Origin: Dactylonectria macrodidyma
Lineage: Eukaryota; Ascomycota; Sordariomycetes; Hypocreales; Nectriaceae
Assembly: GCA_020744425.1 (NCBI GenBank)
Contig: JAGMUV010000002.1
Coordinates: 558,001-622,000, forward strand
Direction: 5' to 3'
DNA length: 64,000 nucleotides
The notes under the pieces were generated by a model that did not search any database, was not told the origin of the DNA, and saw only the letters and a program-made list of their open reading frames with translations. Positions within the stretch are counted from its first letter, which is position 1, and each line of letters starts with the position of its first letter. Both the position numbers and the translations under genes were made by a program. Of this stretch, positions 13,513-24,556 are shown piece by piece.

Positions 13513-15887
13513 ATGCCTTACACTCCTCCTTCACATCGATCACCAGCTTCCTCAGCATCCACATCACCTAATGTGAGTCGACGTTCGTCGCTCCAAACAG
13601 GGACCCGACCTTCCCTACCCCGATCTGCCTCGTATCTCCTCAAGCACCGTCGAACTCCCTCAGCATCAGCCGTCACCGATGGATCGACCGGCACCCTAAC
13701 CCCCCAGGGCACGTCGGAGGATCTGAAGAGCATGGTGTCTACCATCACTTCAGCGGTGCGACAATCACCACCCCCAGTCACCGACGACCGCACGATGCCC
13801 ATGGGCGCCATCATTTCACCGCCCGACTCTGCCTCGTCTGGTAGCGACGATGAGGGGTCCATCAACATACGAGGGAGGAAGCTGGAGAAGCTGAGAGATG
13901 CGGCCAGCCAGATCCCCCAGCAAAGGACACCATCCCCCCAGCGCAACCACAAGCGTCATGATCACCACAACCAACACTCACACAGCCCACAAGGCGGTGT
14001 CCACTTCAGCTTCAGCACAAGTGCGCTGGGCGATCTGGCTAAGCCTGGTCGAAGGAAAACCCATGTTCGCTCGGCGACCGAGCCCCATGTTCACGTTGCC
14101 AAGTCGGCCGACAACTCGTTGACGGCTTCGGATGAGGAGACTGACGAGGAGCTGCTCAAGAAGCCGCAAATGGTGCGAAAGAAGTCTGGAGAGCTGGTGC
14201 GGCCTGCTCTGAGGCCCCCCTCCCGCCGGCGTCCTTCAAGCATGCCTGGTACCCCCAACTTCTCCAAGGCGGTTCACTTCGACTCCCACTTGGAACACGT
14301 CCGCCATTTCCTCCAAGTCGACCGCCCGCTAGCTGTCAGTGCTGGATCATCCCCAGTTGATAACTACGATAGTGATGCCGAGTACCCCTTCCCCTCAGAA
14401 GATAGCCCACGGTCGCCCCCCTTCGAGTGGGAGATTTTGACATCCAACTTCCCTCACGATAACCCCCAGCGCCATGCCCTCCCCGCTCGCCTCGAAAAGG
14501 TGTGGCTGTCCCCTGACCAGAAGAACCTGCTCGGCTCCATTGCCGTCACCAACCTGGCGTTCCAGAAGGCGGTCACCTGTCGGTTCACCCTCGATTACTG
14601 GAAGACGACATCAGAGGTTGCTGCTGAGTTTAGCCACGAGATTCGTCCCCGCGAGACTCCTCTAGGTCAAGATCGGTTCACCTTTTCCATCAAGCTGGCT
14701 GACACCGCCAACCTCGAGTCCAAGACGCTGTTCTTCTGCATTCGCTACTCTGTTAACGGCCAAGAGTACTGGGATAACAACTCGTCCCGCAACTTCCAGG
14801 TTGACTTCCGCAAGAAGCATCTCCCCATGAACGGCAAGAACAACTTCCAGGGAGCGTCGGGTCGATCATCAAACGGTCTGCCTAGGAGCAACCGACGATC
14901 TAACGTGCCTCGGCCGAAGTCGATGCCCGCCTTTGGTGAGTTTGGAGACGACGCCAAGTTCCTTGACCAGCCTATCCACGAGTACCTAGGCGAGTCTGCC
15001 TCTGGTTCCACCGGTCTTCGCCTGAAGACCAAGTCGACCAGCAGCCTCGCTAGCGACAACATGTCCAACGAATTCGGTTCCCCTAGCGGATTGGCCTTTT
15101 CCAACCGGTACGACTTTGGTGCATCGCTCAAGGCGGTCAAGGCAGCCAAGGACACAGTCAACAAAGACAAGGACGGCTTGTACATGAAGGCCAATGTCCG
15201 AAGTGCTAAGCCCGCTCCTCAAACGGCTGCCGCCCCCCCTCCTCTGGCAATCTCAACTGAGAAGGTCCCGAGCCCCGGGGCATCGACCCCTACTCTGCCA
15301 AGCGCTTCCTACGAAGAGCTTGTCAACAAGTACTGCTTTGTACGTACCCCTGGCAAAACCTTGCACATCGACACCTCCCTTGGCCAAAACGGATCATCAT
15401 ATTCCTTGGCTCATTAGGATGGGTCGAGACCCGGATAAGAGTTGGTTACTGACAGATATTGGTTATGTAGTTCGGATCAAAGCAGTCGAGCCCGACGCTC
15501 AAGGATGGCACGATGAACACTGGGCGATACGATGGGACGTCTGGCGACCATGCCAGCCGAGCAACAACGAAGGTTACTGGTCCTCATGGCTCCCATCACG
15601 CTGGTCCGGCAACCCACCACACCCTCCAGCTCAGTCGCCCTGGCCTTGCATTCCGACCAGTCACCTTCGGCCCTACGATCGTCTCTTCACCCAAGGTCAT
15701 GTCCGCAGTGCGGCCTGCGAGCGACCCGTCGACTCCCAGGACTTCGGCACCCTCAACTCCTTCAACCTTTGCCACATTCGATGGCACCCCCTCGAGCGAT
15801 GCCTCGTATCATGTACAACAGCCGCTATTGATGGAACGGTTTCTTTGGGCCGGAGATGCTCACGCCGCCACAGCCATTCGAGGATAG
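13513..15887 (+). CDS. CBM21 protein, putative protein phosphatase 1 glycogen-targeting regulatory subunit
   Basis: Two exons, 13513-15339 and 15471-15887, encode 747 residues. The 131-base intron has a GTACGT donor, a TACTGAC branch site and a TAG acceptor, and keeps the frame. The N-terminal 240 residues are Ser/Pro-rich and probably disordered. A KAVHF sequence at residues 252-256 matches the RVxF docking motif for the PP1 catalytic subunit. About residues 303-432 form a CBM21 domain (carbohydrate-binding starch/glycogen fold, with the conserved WxNN-type end YWDNNSSRNFQV). The C-terminus after the intron is a Ser/Thr/Pro-rich tail ending in a conserved-looking LLMERFLWAGD segment. Known members (yeast Gac1/Pig2 type) bring PP1 to glycogen synthase. 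The start was chosen as the first ATG of the frame, giving the MPYTPP N-terminus I associate with this family in Sordariomycetes. Confidence 0.88.
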
Positions 15888-16840
15888 AGTTTGGCCGATG
15901 ACTGTGGACTGAGCTACACCCCTTGAGCCTTTACGGTGGCGTCTGGGCACCTCCAGCATTTTCACCAGCGACAATCTGGTTTAATTGCGATTCAACAATG
16001 TTGCGGTAGAGTCTTCTGCCTGTTGTGTCATGGCTTTCGTCTTTTGATGCGTGCTGGAAAATTTCGAGCTTTGGTCCGTCGTTCTGTATTGCTTACTTCT
16101 GTTGTTTGGCGTTTTAGGGCATTTTGTACTTTTTTTTTGCAACGGGTGATTGCGATTGGGCATTCGCTTGCGGAGTTTACGGGAGCCTGTTTTTGTGCTT
16201 TTAGTTTGGTTCGGTTTCTCCCTACTTTTCCTACTTTTTTAATTACCGTTGCCTTTTGGTCATCATGATGGTGGCCGCTCACCGTTGACCGGGCCGAGAA
16301 AGGCTGGAAGGAGGGGCGGGCGGACGGGCACGGTGGATGGGAATACTGGACACGACGATTCATTGCTCGGGGACAAATCTCCATTCACTGCAAGGGGTCG
16401 GGCGTCACAGGGTCACACACTTGCGTTGACGTCTGAAATACGTTTTTATTGCGCCGGCAGGATTTGCCGACTGAGAAGGCGCGCAAAGAAAGGGTCAAGG
16501 TTTTAAGGGATGGATGGGTTAAAAAGTGATATTTCCCCTGGGACACACAGAATGGGGAACGGGGCTCAGATGGGGATATAGGTTATACAATGAAATCCAG
16601 AATGCAATGCTGCATGACTTAGATGATTGTTTCTATGGTGAATTGTGAATGCCGAATTGCGTGAATGAGTGAGGTGTGTGATGTGAGTGAAAGTGAGGCA
16701 TAAGGTGAGTGAGTGAGTCGTTCGGATCATGAGCCCTTGGTGTAAGCCAACTGCTGCGACCTAGGCTGATGGATTCCTAGTATGCTCTTGACCTGGAACG
16801 TTGGAGTCTCATTGACCTAGTACTAATTATCTAATATTGT
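15888..16840. other. 3' flanks between the CBM21 gene and MFS carrier 1
   Basis: Convergent intergenic DNA. It contains T-rich stretches after the CBM21 stop (about 16050-16260) that would suit a 3' UTR, and a low-complexity GAGTGA/GTGAGT-rich patch at 16668-16722. No gene seen. Confidence 0.6.
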
Positions 16841-18755
16841 CTATTCTTTAACACTCTCGTCGTCCCTTTTCACTGCATTCCCAACCCTGTCATTCTCCAA
16901 TTTGGCTGCCACTTGGTTGGATCGTTGCGACCCGTCGATAGACTTGACGCTCAGAGCTGCAGTTATCGCAACACACCCAAACGCGATCGCCACCAGGTAC
17001 ACGAGACGGTAGGACTTTGAGTTGGACACCAAGGCGGCATGTTGCACAGCGGCGATGGTGGAGTTGGTGATGCTGTCTATGGAGCCGTATGTGTTGGTCT
17101 TTGCGGCCGCAACGAGTGCCTCGACAGATCCATCATAGCCGGTCTGTTCGGCGGCGGCGCGGACTTGGCCTGGTAGTAGCTTGGCGAACTCGCTCGTCTG
17201 GATAGACGTGTAGATTGCGGTTGCTACAGCGCCGCCGATCAGGCGAAAGGTGCTGATGAGCCCGACGCCGATGCCGATGTCGGTCTGGTCTTCGAGATGC
17301 AGCGACACCATGCCGAAGGACAGTGGTGATGGAGGCAGGTTGACCGTCGACACGGCTATGACGGTGGCGATGGCCTGGGCCTTATCAGCCAACCCAACCG
17401 ACGCCAACGAGCCGATCAGCGCCGTCTGGATGGTGATGCAAGCGACGAGCTGCCACTTCTCGTGCTTCAGCCACGGCATCAAACTCACGCAGTACCAGCC
17501 CGCGATGATGGTACCAAACGACACCATGCTCGCGTACACGCCGCGGATGATGGGCCGGTCCGCCGGCACCCATAGCAGGCCTGACTGGCGCGGCCAGATG
17601 ACGTTGAGGCTGTAGTACAGCATGCCCGCGACGAAGCACACGACTAAGAAGGCCGTGAAGCGTCGCCACTCGCGGAAGAGGTGTGGTGGGAGGATTGGGT
17701 AGGCGAGCGGAGCGTATACTTCCCAAAAACCGAGGGATATGAAGCATACGACGGATACGACAACAGGGCCAATGATCCACGCGCTGCTCCAGGGGTGAAT
17801 GCCGTTGCCCCAGTTAAGTGCGAGCAGCAGCAGCAAGCAACCCGCGGTAAACAACACGAGTCCGACATAGTCAATCTCCTTGATGAGCTGCCACTTTGTC
17901 TTGCCGTCGCCGCGGTGTTTGGTCTCAAATGTTGGCGGGTGGTAGAAGAAGAAGAGCATCAGGGCCGTCACGACCTCCCACGCGAAGCACCACCAGTAGC
18001 ACGCGCGCCAGCCGATTTTGGTATATGCGATGAAGACGTAGCCGATGAGGGGGGAGAAGGAGCTGAAGTGGTTTGCGAGGATCATGATGCCTTGGGATTC
18101 TGTTAGTCCTCATTCTCCCATTTTCTCATGAAGGGAAGGCTTACCCAATGTCTGAAACCGATACTTGTTCGGCACAAGCTCCTGCGCGCACGCAAAGCAC
18201 ATCTCCTGAAACCCGCCGCCGATGCCAAAGACGATGCCGCTGACAATCATCTGCGTGATGGACTGGCCCGTCGCGCCGATGAGCGCTCCGGCTGCCGCTG
18301 ATACGGCTCCGAACATGAGGAACCATCGCCGGCCTGCAATGTCTGAGAGACGGCCGCCGACGCTGACGATGATGGCGGCTCCGAGGTTCCAGCTATATCG
18401 CAGTGGTTAGGGGAGTGTTGCTTTTGGAGATGGAGGGGGGGCTCACGTTATCGCGATCCATGGGTATCGTGCGTCGGGACCTAGGTCGGCGTCAATGTAT
18501 GTCAGGACGGTCGCAGGCCTAAGAATAATAAGTGGTGATACGGCAAGGTGAAGAAAAGTGGAATACTCACATAACAAGCGTGAACAGGTACGATTCGTAC
18601 ATGAAGATGAGCGACAGCACCGCCAGCTTGGTCTTGAGGGTTACTTCGCTGTCATCTTCGGGGTCGACGATGGGAGCCTTTTCTGGATCGGCTGGGATTG
18701 TGTCGTGGTGTTGGACCGTGTGGGAGAAGTCTTCCTTCTCTAGGTCGTTTGCCAT
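16841..18755 (-). CDS. MFS transporter 1, TRI12-like (fungal trichothecene efflux pump family)
   Basis: Four exons on the minus strand (18755-18571, 18518-18447, 18392-18145, 18099-16841) give 587 residues. Each intron has GT..AG ends and the phases match. An acidic soluble N-terminus of about 45 residues precedes the membrane segments. The motif-A loop reads GGRLSDIAGRRW, followed by the PNKYR sequence seen in TRI12-type carriers. The last exon carries about ten hydrophobic spans and a charged cytoplasmic tail. Members of this 14-TM family export or import small lipophilic organics at the plasma membrane; the direction here is unknown. It shares a 753-base divergent promoter, with one perfect 15-base palindrome, with acyl-CoA synthetase 1. 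I infer substrate uptake or efflux for the catabolic cluster. Confidence 0.88.
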
Positions 18756-19508
18756 GGTGAAGAGTTAGGGATAGAGTTGTTGGATGAAGCGGTTGACGAG
18801 CTGTCGATGATTCGTATGAACATGCGTTTAACGACTGCTTGCAGTCACCACACCTAGACAATCTACAGTAACTGTTGCTCAATTGCAATAATGGAGATAG
18901 CCCCGGTTTTATTTCCGTGCGTCAATTGCAAGGCACAATCGACATTCCCACATTCGTACTAACTGACGATCCTCCGTTGACTCTTTTGCTAGCATCATCC
19001 CGGCCCACAGCTCGGGTTCCCGTGGAGTTAACGGAGATGGACTTCAAATCTCTGGATCTCTTTACCCCAGATGCGGGGTTTGCTCAGACAAGGATCTAGG
19101 GACATGGATTTGCGGGGCGAGTGGGTGCGGTTCGAACTTGGCCAAGAAGAGAGCATGAAGGATTCAAGACGGCATGGTGTTATCCTTTTCTCCTCATGCT
19201 GTGCTTGGATATTTGTGTCGTCTCTCGGTTCGCCCTTTCACGTCTGTGGGGATGGCAGACGGGAAGCTAATGAATCATTAGAGCTGGCTTTGGGAATGCC
19301 AGCTTGTTTGAGATAGTGGCATTTTGGCTTCGAACAAGCGGCACGGAAAATACGGGAACAGCGGGGGATTGCGAGTGATCTTAGCAGGTTGGCGATGATT
19401 CAAACACAGAGTCGACTTTGTCGCTCCGCTTGAGCTGTTGAGAGTTAATGACCAGAAGACTCCGGATCTTCTATTCATAGCCTCGCTGACATCAACACGG
19501 CTACCACA
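18756..19508. promoter_or_regulatory. Bidirectional promoter of MFS 1 and acyl-CoA synthetase 1
   Basis: 753 bases separate two divergent start codons. It holds no gene. Its clearest feature is the palindrome CTAATGAATCATTAG at 19267-19281. Confidence 0.7.
19267..19281. promoter_or_regulatory. Cluster palindrome, perfect 15-mer CTAATGA-A-TCATTAG
   Basis: A perfect inverted repeat around a single central base, about 230 bases before the synthetase 1 ATG and 510 bases before the MFS 1 ATG. It is the best copy of a motif shared by most cluster promoters (see findings). Binding by the cluster bZIP is inference. Confidence 0.7.
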
Positions 19509-21272
19509 ATGGCCAGCCAACGAATCTACCACTCGCGATACCCCATGCCCAATGTCCCTACTGACCAGAGCATCTCGCAATTCCTCCTCCATAGCGACCC
19601 AGACGACGCGCACCCGGACAGCGTCATCCTAGCCGACTTTGACAACCCCGAGCGAAGCGTCACCTACGGCCAACTGCGTCAGAATGCCGCTCGAGACGCC
19701 GCAGTTCTGCGACATGATCATGGGCTGCAAGAGACAGACGTCGTCTGTATATATGCGTATAACTCGGTGAGCTGGGCGTCGTTGGCGCACGGTGTCTTGT
19801 GGGCGGGCGGTTGCTTTTGGTGAGTGGCGATCAGTGTCAAAGGATAATCGTTGGCTGATATGAATGCAGTGGCATCAATCCATTAGCAACGAGTTTTGAG
19901 TTGGTTCACTACTTTGAGGTAGCCTCACCGAAGATTGTTGCTGTTGAGGGTAGTTTGGTGCAGAATGTGTTAGAGGCATTGAGGCATCTCACCTTTAAGC
20001 CTGCTGTGATGGTTATCGATGATAGCTCACCCGCCACGTCTCAGGGACACTCCGTGGTTAGTCCTCCACTGCAAGGTGCTGCTTCGCCATCTAACTCATC
20101 CACAGTACCCACGGGACTTTGAACGAACCAAAACATCTCCAATCAAGCCGATCGACCTCTCTCTTGGGGACAACAGAAACCAGTCAGCAGGCATGTGCTT
20201 CAGCTCGGGCACATCTGGCAAACCAAAGGGCGTCGTGTTTTCCCACCACAACCTCATCGCCCAGCTGCTGTCCATCCGCGCGACGAACCCGTTCTTGCAC
20301 AACGGCCACATGCGCGAGGTCTTCTTCCCATCTTTCTCCCACGTGTATGGCATCGTCTCCGCCGTGCTGCTGCCCGCTTGGGTTGGCTCGTATGTGCAAG
20401 CAATGAAGAGGTTCGAGTACTCTGCGTATCTCAAACGGTGTGCTGATATTAGAGCGACGGTCTTAAGGGTTGTTCCTGCCGTTGCTGTGAGGATGGTCAA
20501 GGACCCGGATGTGAAGGGGCTGGACTTGCGCTGCGTCCAGGCCGCCATGTGCTCGGGCGCACCGCTCTCAGACGATGTCGTCGGGGGATTGCAAAGCCTC
20601 CTCGCACCCAACGCAAGCGTTCTGAACGGCTTCGGTATGAGCGAGGCTACTATCACGCTCCTGCGGGAGATGCGAAGGGATAAGGGCGCGAGTGTCGGAC
20701 GGCCCGCTGCTGGGGTATCCATCCGCGTCGTCGACGATAACTACAACGACGTCGAGCCCGGCACCGATGGAGAATGCCTCATCAAGGGTCCAACCATGTT
20801 CATGGAGTATAAGGCAAACCCGGCGGAAACGCGAGAGGCCAAGAAGGATGGATGGTTGTGGTCCGGCGACATAGTGCGCGTCGACGATGACGGCTTCTTC
20901 TACCTAACGGGCCGCAAAAAGGAGCTCATCAAGTTCAAGGGCAATCAGATCGCCCCCGCAGAGCTCGAGGCCGTCTTGTTACTACACCCGCACGTCACCG
21001 ACGCCGGCGTGTGCGGCGTCGAGGACAGGCAGCTGGACACGGAGATACCTGTGGGCTTTGTTACGCTTGCGGCAGATGTTGCACTGGGGGAGCATGAAGA
21101 TATGCTAGAGGACGTGAGGGCGTTTGCGAATGCAAGGGTAGCTCCATACAAGGCGTTCCGGGAGCGGCTCTTCGACGTGGATGCGTTGCCTAAGAATACG
21201 TCTGGGAAGCTGCTGCGGCGACACCTGGTGGCGAAGGCGACGGAGCTACGTAGCCGACAACAGAAGCTATAG
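19509..21272 (+). CDS. Acyl-CoA synthetase 1 (4-coumarate-CoA-ligase-like, AMP-binding)
   Basis: Three exons (19509-19819, 19870-20056, 20106-21272) with introns of 50 and 49 bases encode 554 residues. The family activates a carboxylic acid as acyl-AMP and transfers it to CoA. Seen here are the AMP-binding loop SSGTSGKPKG, the SGDIVRVDDDGF and TGRKKELIKFKG core motifs, and the C-terminal lysine motif in KNTSGKLLRRHL. The protein ends RQQKL; QKL is a weak relative of the peroxisomal PTS1 tripeptide, so peroxisomal location is possible but not clear. It is divergent from MFS 1. A decayed copy of its 3' end lies 1.4 kb downstream (22536-22695). The substrate cannot be read; 4CL-like fungal enzymes take aryl, medium-chain or terpenoid acids. 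Confidence 0.9.
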
Positions 21273-21655
21273 AAGACGTAGTTAAGATTGTAGAGTGATG
21301 TGCTTTTGGTTGGAACAAGATGGAGCCGAGATAGAAGGATTCTATTGGGACCAATGCTGCATATCGGTTAGTGGCTTGTTGCTTACCTACACCCATTATT
21401 AGTGCCTGCACAGTAAAGTTCCCATTCACTGCAATCTTAGTTCAGGAGAGGAAGTTAGTTGTGGTGCGGTACAGTACGTATTCTAAGGAGATCCAGTGAT
21501 TAGCTAAGAATACTGTGACTGACTCCCTGTATAGAGCTAAAATTGCAGTGAATTACGCCAACAGGCCCCCATGCATCATTTCTTACATGGAATTGATAGC
21601 CTGATCTCAAGAGGATGCCGTAATCGGCTAAGACGCCTACACACGAGCCCTTCTA

Positions 21656-21899
21656 TCCCTTTGACCGTGGTAAGGCTACACTTACGCTAGTAGCAGGGAT
21701 TCAAACCAACGAAAAGGAGAGTAAGACGAGGTATAAGAGGTTCCACCTATTTTATGAGGCGCTAGAAGTCACTGATATTAGAGATCTACATTCAAATACA
21801 TAGCCCTCCGCATAGCCACGTAGCTTTTTGAAGTCAACCAGCGTACCGCTGACCTCCAGGCCTCTATGGGGACTATGGGTCTTACCACGGTCAAAGGGA
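21656..21899. mobile_element. MITE-like element, 244 bases, 19-base perfect terminal inverted repeats, TA target duplication
   Basis: TCCCTTTGACCGTGGTAAG at 21656-21674 is the exact reverse complement of 21881-21899, and both ends are flanked by TA (21654-21655, 21900-21901). Size, perfect inverted ends and a TA duplication fit a non-autonomous Tc1/mariner or pogo/Fot-type element; no transposase is present. The outer flanks join to restore one copy of the local ~55-base repeat, which shows the element inserted into an existing repeat unit. Confidence 0.75.
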
Positions 21900-22535
21900 T
21901 AGAGCTAATATTGCAGTGAAAAACCGTGACGTGGGAGTGTTATTATTCATCTACTGACAGATTATGATTGGTCAACTTAGAATGCTGCGTCTCGACTTCC
22001 TTGATACAGCTAAAATTGTGGTGTGTGCATGAAACACGCAGACCACGTCTCTCGTTAAGATACAGAGCCAAGATGTTTTAGTCCATTATCAAAGAAGTTT
22101 AGAAGATGATCTAGTCACCGTCCTAAGGGTGGAAGCAGGGCTCTGATAAGGTATTCGACTTATGGCTTGAGGACTTATTGGCCGTGAATCCGTGATCAGC
22201 CAAAACCACTGTGACTCAACTCACCTTGTGAAGCTAAGGCTGCAGTGCTTAGACCAGTACTCCATAAGGGTGACCTGATTGGCGGAAAAAACAATGACTT
22301 ACTTCCTCTGTAACGCTAAAATTGATAGTGTAAGGAGTTGAGGCTCAAGAGAACGCAACACCGGTAACAACTAATACTGCGGCTGACTCCGTCTGTAGGG
22401 CTAAGTTTGCAGTGCATGAGATTTCCTGCCAACTTTGGAGGGAAGATCAAAGTTGCTAAATTAAAATCTGCGTCTGGCTTCCTTAATGGAGCTAACTTTG
22501 CAGTGCACTCGGAAGTCAGTCTATTATCATGCAAT

Positions 22536-22695
22536 GCGTCCCGGGAGCGGCTCTTCTACGTGGATGCGTTGCCTAAGAATACGTCGGGGAAGCTACTGCG
22601 GCGACACCTGGTAGCGAAGGCGACAGAGCTGTGAAGTAGACGGCAGAAGTTATAGAGAAAGCAAAAGAGATTGTAAAGTGATGTTAGTCTTGGAT
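22536..22695 (+). pseudogene. Duplicated 3' tail of an acyl-CoA synthetase gene
   Basis: Bases 22536-22630 match 21153-21247 of synthetase 1 at 89 of 95 positions by my count, and weaker similarity continues to about 22695, past the stop. The frame is kept (RERLFYVDALPKNTSGKLL and on), and four of the six differences are synonymous. The fragment then ends early at a TGA instead of reaching the QKL end. Nothing upstream of 22536 matches the gene. It is either a partial duplication or the last remnant of a second synthetase gene that once evolved under constraint. Confidence 0.85.
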
Positions 22696-23248
22696 GCAGG
22701 AACTAAATTGCGTCACATGCCCGAGGATAGAAAGACCCTCATGAGACCGACTCATCGCTTGGTGGCCTTGGCATGTTGCTTTACTAGATTGAAAGCCTGG
22801 TCTTACGAGGGTGCAGTGATCAGGCAGCTCTCTCTTGGTCACTGCCTACCTACGGCACATGCCCGTAAGAATAGGTGCGATGACTTGTTCCATGTGCAAG
22901 CTAAAATTGCAGTGCAGCTTATGGTTCATTGGTGAGTAATAACTGCCTCTTGCCTCTCTAGTGCTAAAATTGCAGTGCAAGAACGCCTCGCTAAGTCAAA
23001 CAGGTCTATAACGATTTGAGTATGCAAGTATTCGGCGCCTACATCCCGTCTCTTTTCGCCCCCTTGTCTGGGCTTATTACTTAGGTACACCACAATCCAC
23101 CTTTTAACAATATATTTCCTGTACCCACTAGATCGTTATAAACTTGGTTGGCCGTGCGTGTAAAATGATTCCAGTGTAGAGTTAGAATAACAATAGAAAA
23201 ACAATATAGAAAGAGGACCCCGATATATGCAGGTGGACGCAACTCAAG

Positions 23249-24099
23249 TTACCCCGTGCCTTCGTCTACTATCAACCGCTCCTCATTTATGACATCCTGC
23301 GCTTTTGGCATCCTGTTCTTCAGAGTTACTTCGCAAATGTCGCACACCGCCAACGCAATGTCGTATGCCGCCATGAGCTGATGCTCGGTCCCGCCATTCC
23401 TGATAGTGCCTCGCATGTGCCATGCTACCTCGGCGGCCACGTCCATCGGGACCAAGGTGGCAATGTTGAGTTGCGACGTTGTGATGGCATCCAAGATGGA
23501 CGTGTCTGACTGGTAGTAGCCGTAGATGTACGTGACGACGAGGGTGCGAAGGTCAGGCCAGTGCTTGTCCATGGTTCCCAGGAAAGGGTCTAGGTCGGCG
23601 CGGAAGATGTTGCGCATGTACTTTAGTCCTCTGTCGTCCATGCCAGCGGGAGCTGTAATGTGATTTCTGATCGACGACGTTTCGTTGGACTCGGGCGAGG
23701 GGATGGCTTTGACGAGTGCCCTGAAGGCGTTGATAACGCGCGGGATGCCAAAGATGATGCCCGTCTTGAGAAGTCCTTCTGTATGCATGGGGTTAGAAAG
23801 CCGCGGGCAACCGTTATGACGATCATATAAAACCTTTGATTCTCTTCAGAACGTGTTTATGGTATCCGTGGTCATCCTGACGCAAATCGATGGCTTGTGT
23901 GAAAACATCGGCGACGTAGCGACCTTGGTTACTGGCCGCAAACGAGCAGGCCTGGGACTGTAACTCAGTAAATGGAAGACAGAGACTTCATAACTTTTCC
24001 CGGGAAAGCTACCGCAATACAATACCAAGTATCCTCCAGATCCGTCCCTATAGACTGATGGTGTAGGAAGGCGATGTACTGCTTGGCGGCTTGATCCAT
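23249..24099 (-). CDS. Carboxymuconolactone decarboxylase-like (AhpD-fold) protein
   Basis: Three exons on the minus strand (24099-24013, 23951-23834, 23778-23249) give 244 residues. An alternative acceptor six bases upstream of exon 2 would add two residues. The sequence resembles fungal CMD-like proteins: a helical N-terminus with WYCIA..SFAASN, then KEGLLKTGIIFGIPRVINAF, a long helical middle and a conserved AEVAWHMRGTIRNGG segment. CMD/AhpD folds act in aromatic ring-cleavage pathways or as thiol-dependent peroxidases. A CxxC (CDIC) lies near the C-terminus, not in the usual AhpD position, so I do not claim peroxidase activity. It is divergent from the bZIP gene (430-base gap) and probably part of the cluster. 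Confidence 0.75.
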
Positions 24100-24528
24100 C
24101 CGTGCTAGGTGTGTTACTATGAGGTGTGGAAATGATGCTTGAGTTCGGCTATGCGGAAGTTGATGTTGGTCTAATATTGGTGTTTATCTTGGCAAATATC
24201 CCTGAAACTTACTCTGTGGTATCTGATCTATTTACCCCCCCATCACCACGACACTCCGTCCCTCCGCAAATAGCGACTGCCATCCAACAACCACCCAACC
24301 AACCCCTCCCATACCCCATCCCCCCTGTAATCCCCTAAGACCCCCTGTAAGCCACCCCCAGAAAAGAATCCGCGGTCCCCATATTAACCCCGCGTTTCCA
24401 TTTCTACGGGGGCATTTGAACATCTTCAGGCCACCTTCTCTAGCCATCTCCCTCCCTGTCTTTAACTGCGCTGTTCTTCTACTCCACTTGAACGAGTGGC
24501 CCATGGACCACCGACGTCGTCATCCATC
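24100..24528. promoter_or_regulatory. Divergent promoter between the CMD-like and bZIP genes
   Basis: A 429-base gap between two start codons, with a C-rich stretch at 24230-24350 on the + strand. No copy of the cluster palindrome is visible here, unlike at other cluster promoters. Two related words occur just inside the bZIP coding start (AATGAATCATC near 24564 and CATGATTCATC near 24607). Confidence 0.5.
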
Positions 24529-24556
24529 ATGGCCCCATCAATGTCCAGCAACATAA
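24503..24556 (+). promoter_or_regulatory. Short upstream ORF overlapping the bZIP start codon
   Basis: An ATG in good context (CCATGG) at 24503 opens a 17-codon frame that ends at TAA 24554-24556, past the main ATG at 24529 and in another frame. If transcribed, it would reduce translation of the regulator or force leaky scanning. Whether the transcript includes it is unknown. Confidence 0.45.

Larger units (their letters stand above)
21424..22980. repeat. Array of about ten degenerate ~55-base repeats ending in GCTAAAATTGCAGTG
   Basis: The 3' core GCTAAAATTGCAGTG starts at 21536, 21904 (AATATT), 22009 (ATTGTGGTG), 22233, 22315, 22400, 22491, 22900 and 22963. An inverted copy (CACTGCAATCTTAG) lies at 21426. 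The similarity extends about 40 bases to the left of each core: a GG-TAA-AATACTG word, then GACTNACTTCCTCTGTA, then the core. Spacing in the middle is near-periodic (82, 85 and 91 bases). The copies are diverged from one another, so this is an old array. Its nature is unknown to me; it does not encode protein. Confidence 0.75.
21273..23248. other. Decayed repeat-bearing interval between synthetase 1 and the CMD-like gene
   Basis: Nearly 2 kb without an intact gene. It contains a degenerate dispersed repeat (about ten copies), an inverted-repeat MITE-like element and a duplicated fragment of a synthetase 3' end, each listed separately. The last 250 bases (about 23000-23250) are AT-rich and probably the 3' flank of the CMD-like gene. 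Confidence 0.75.

Noticed and set aside
16350..16370. CGATTCATTGC, similar to the cluster motif
   Set aside because: One mismatch in the core and located in a convergent 3' flank.
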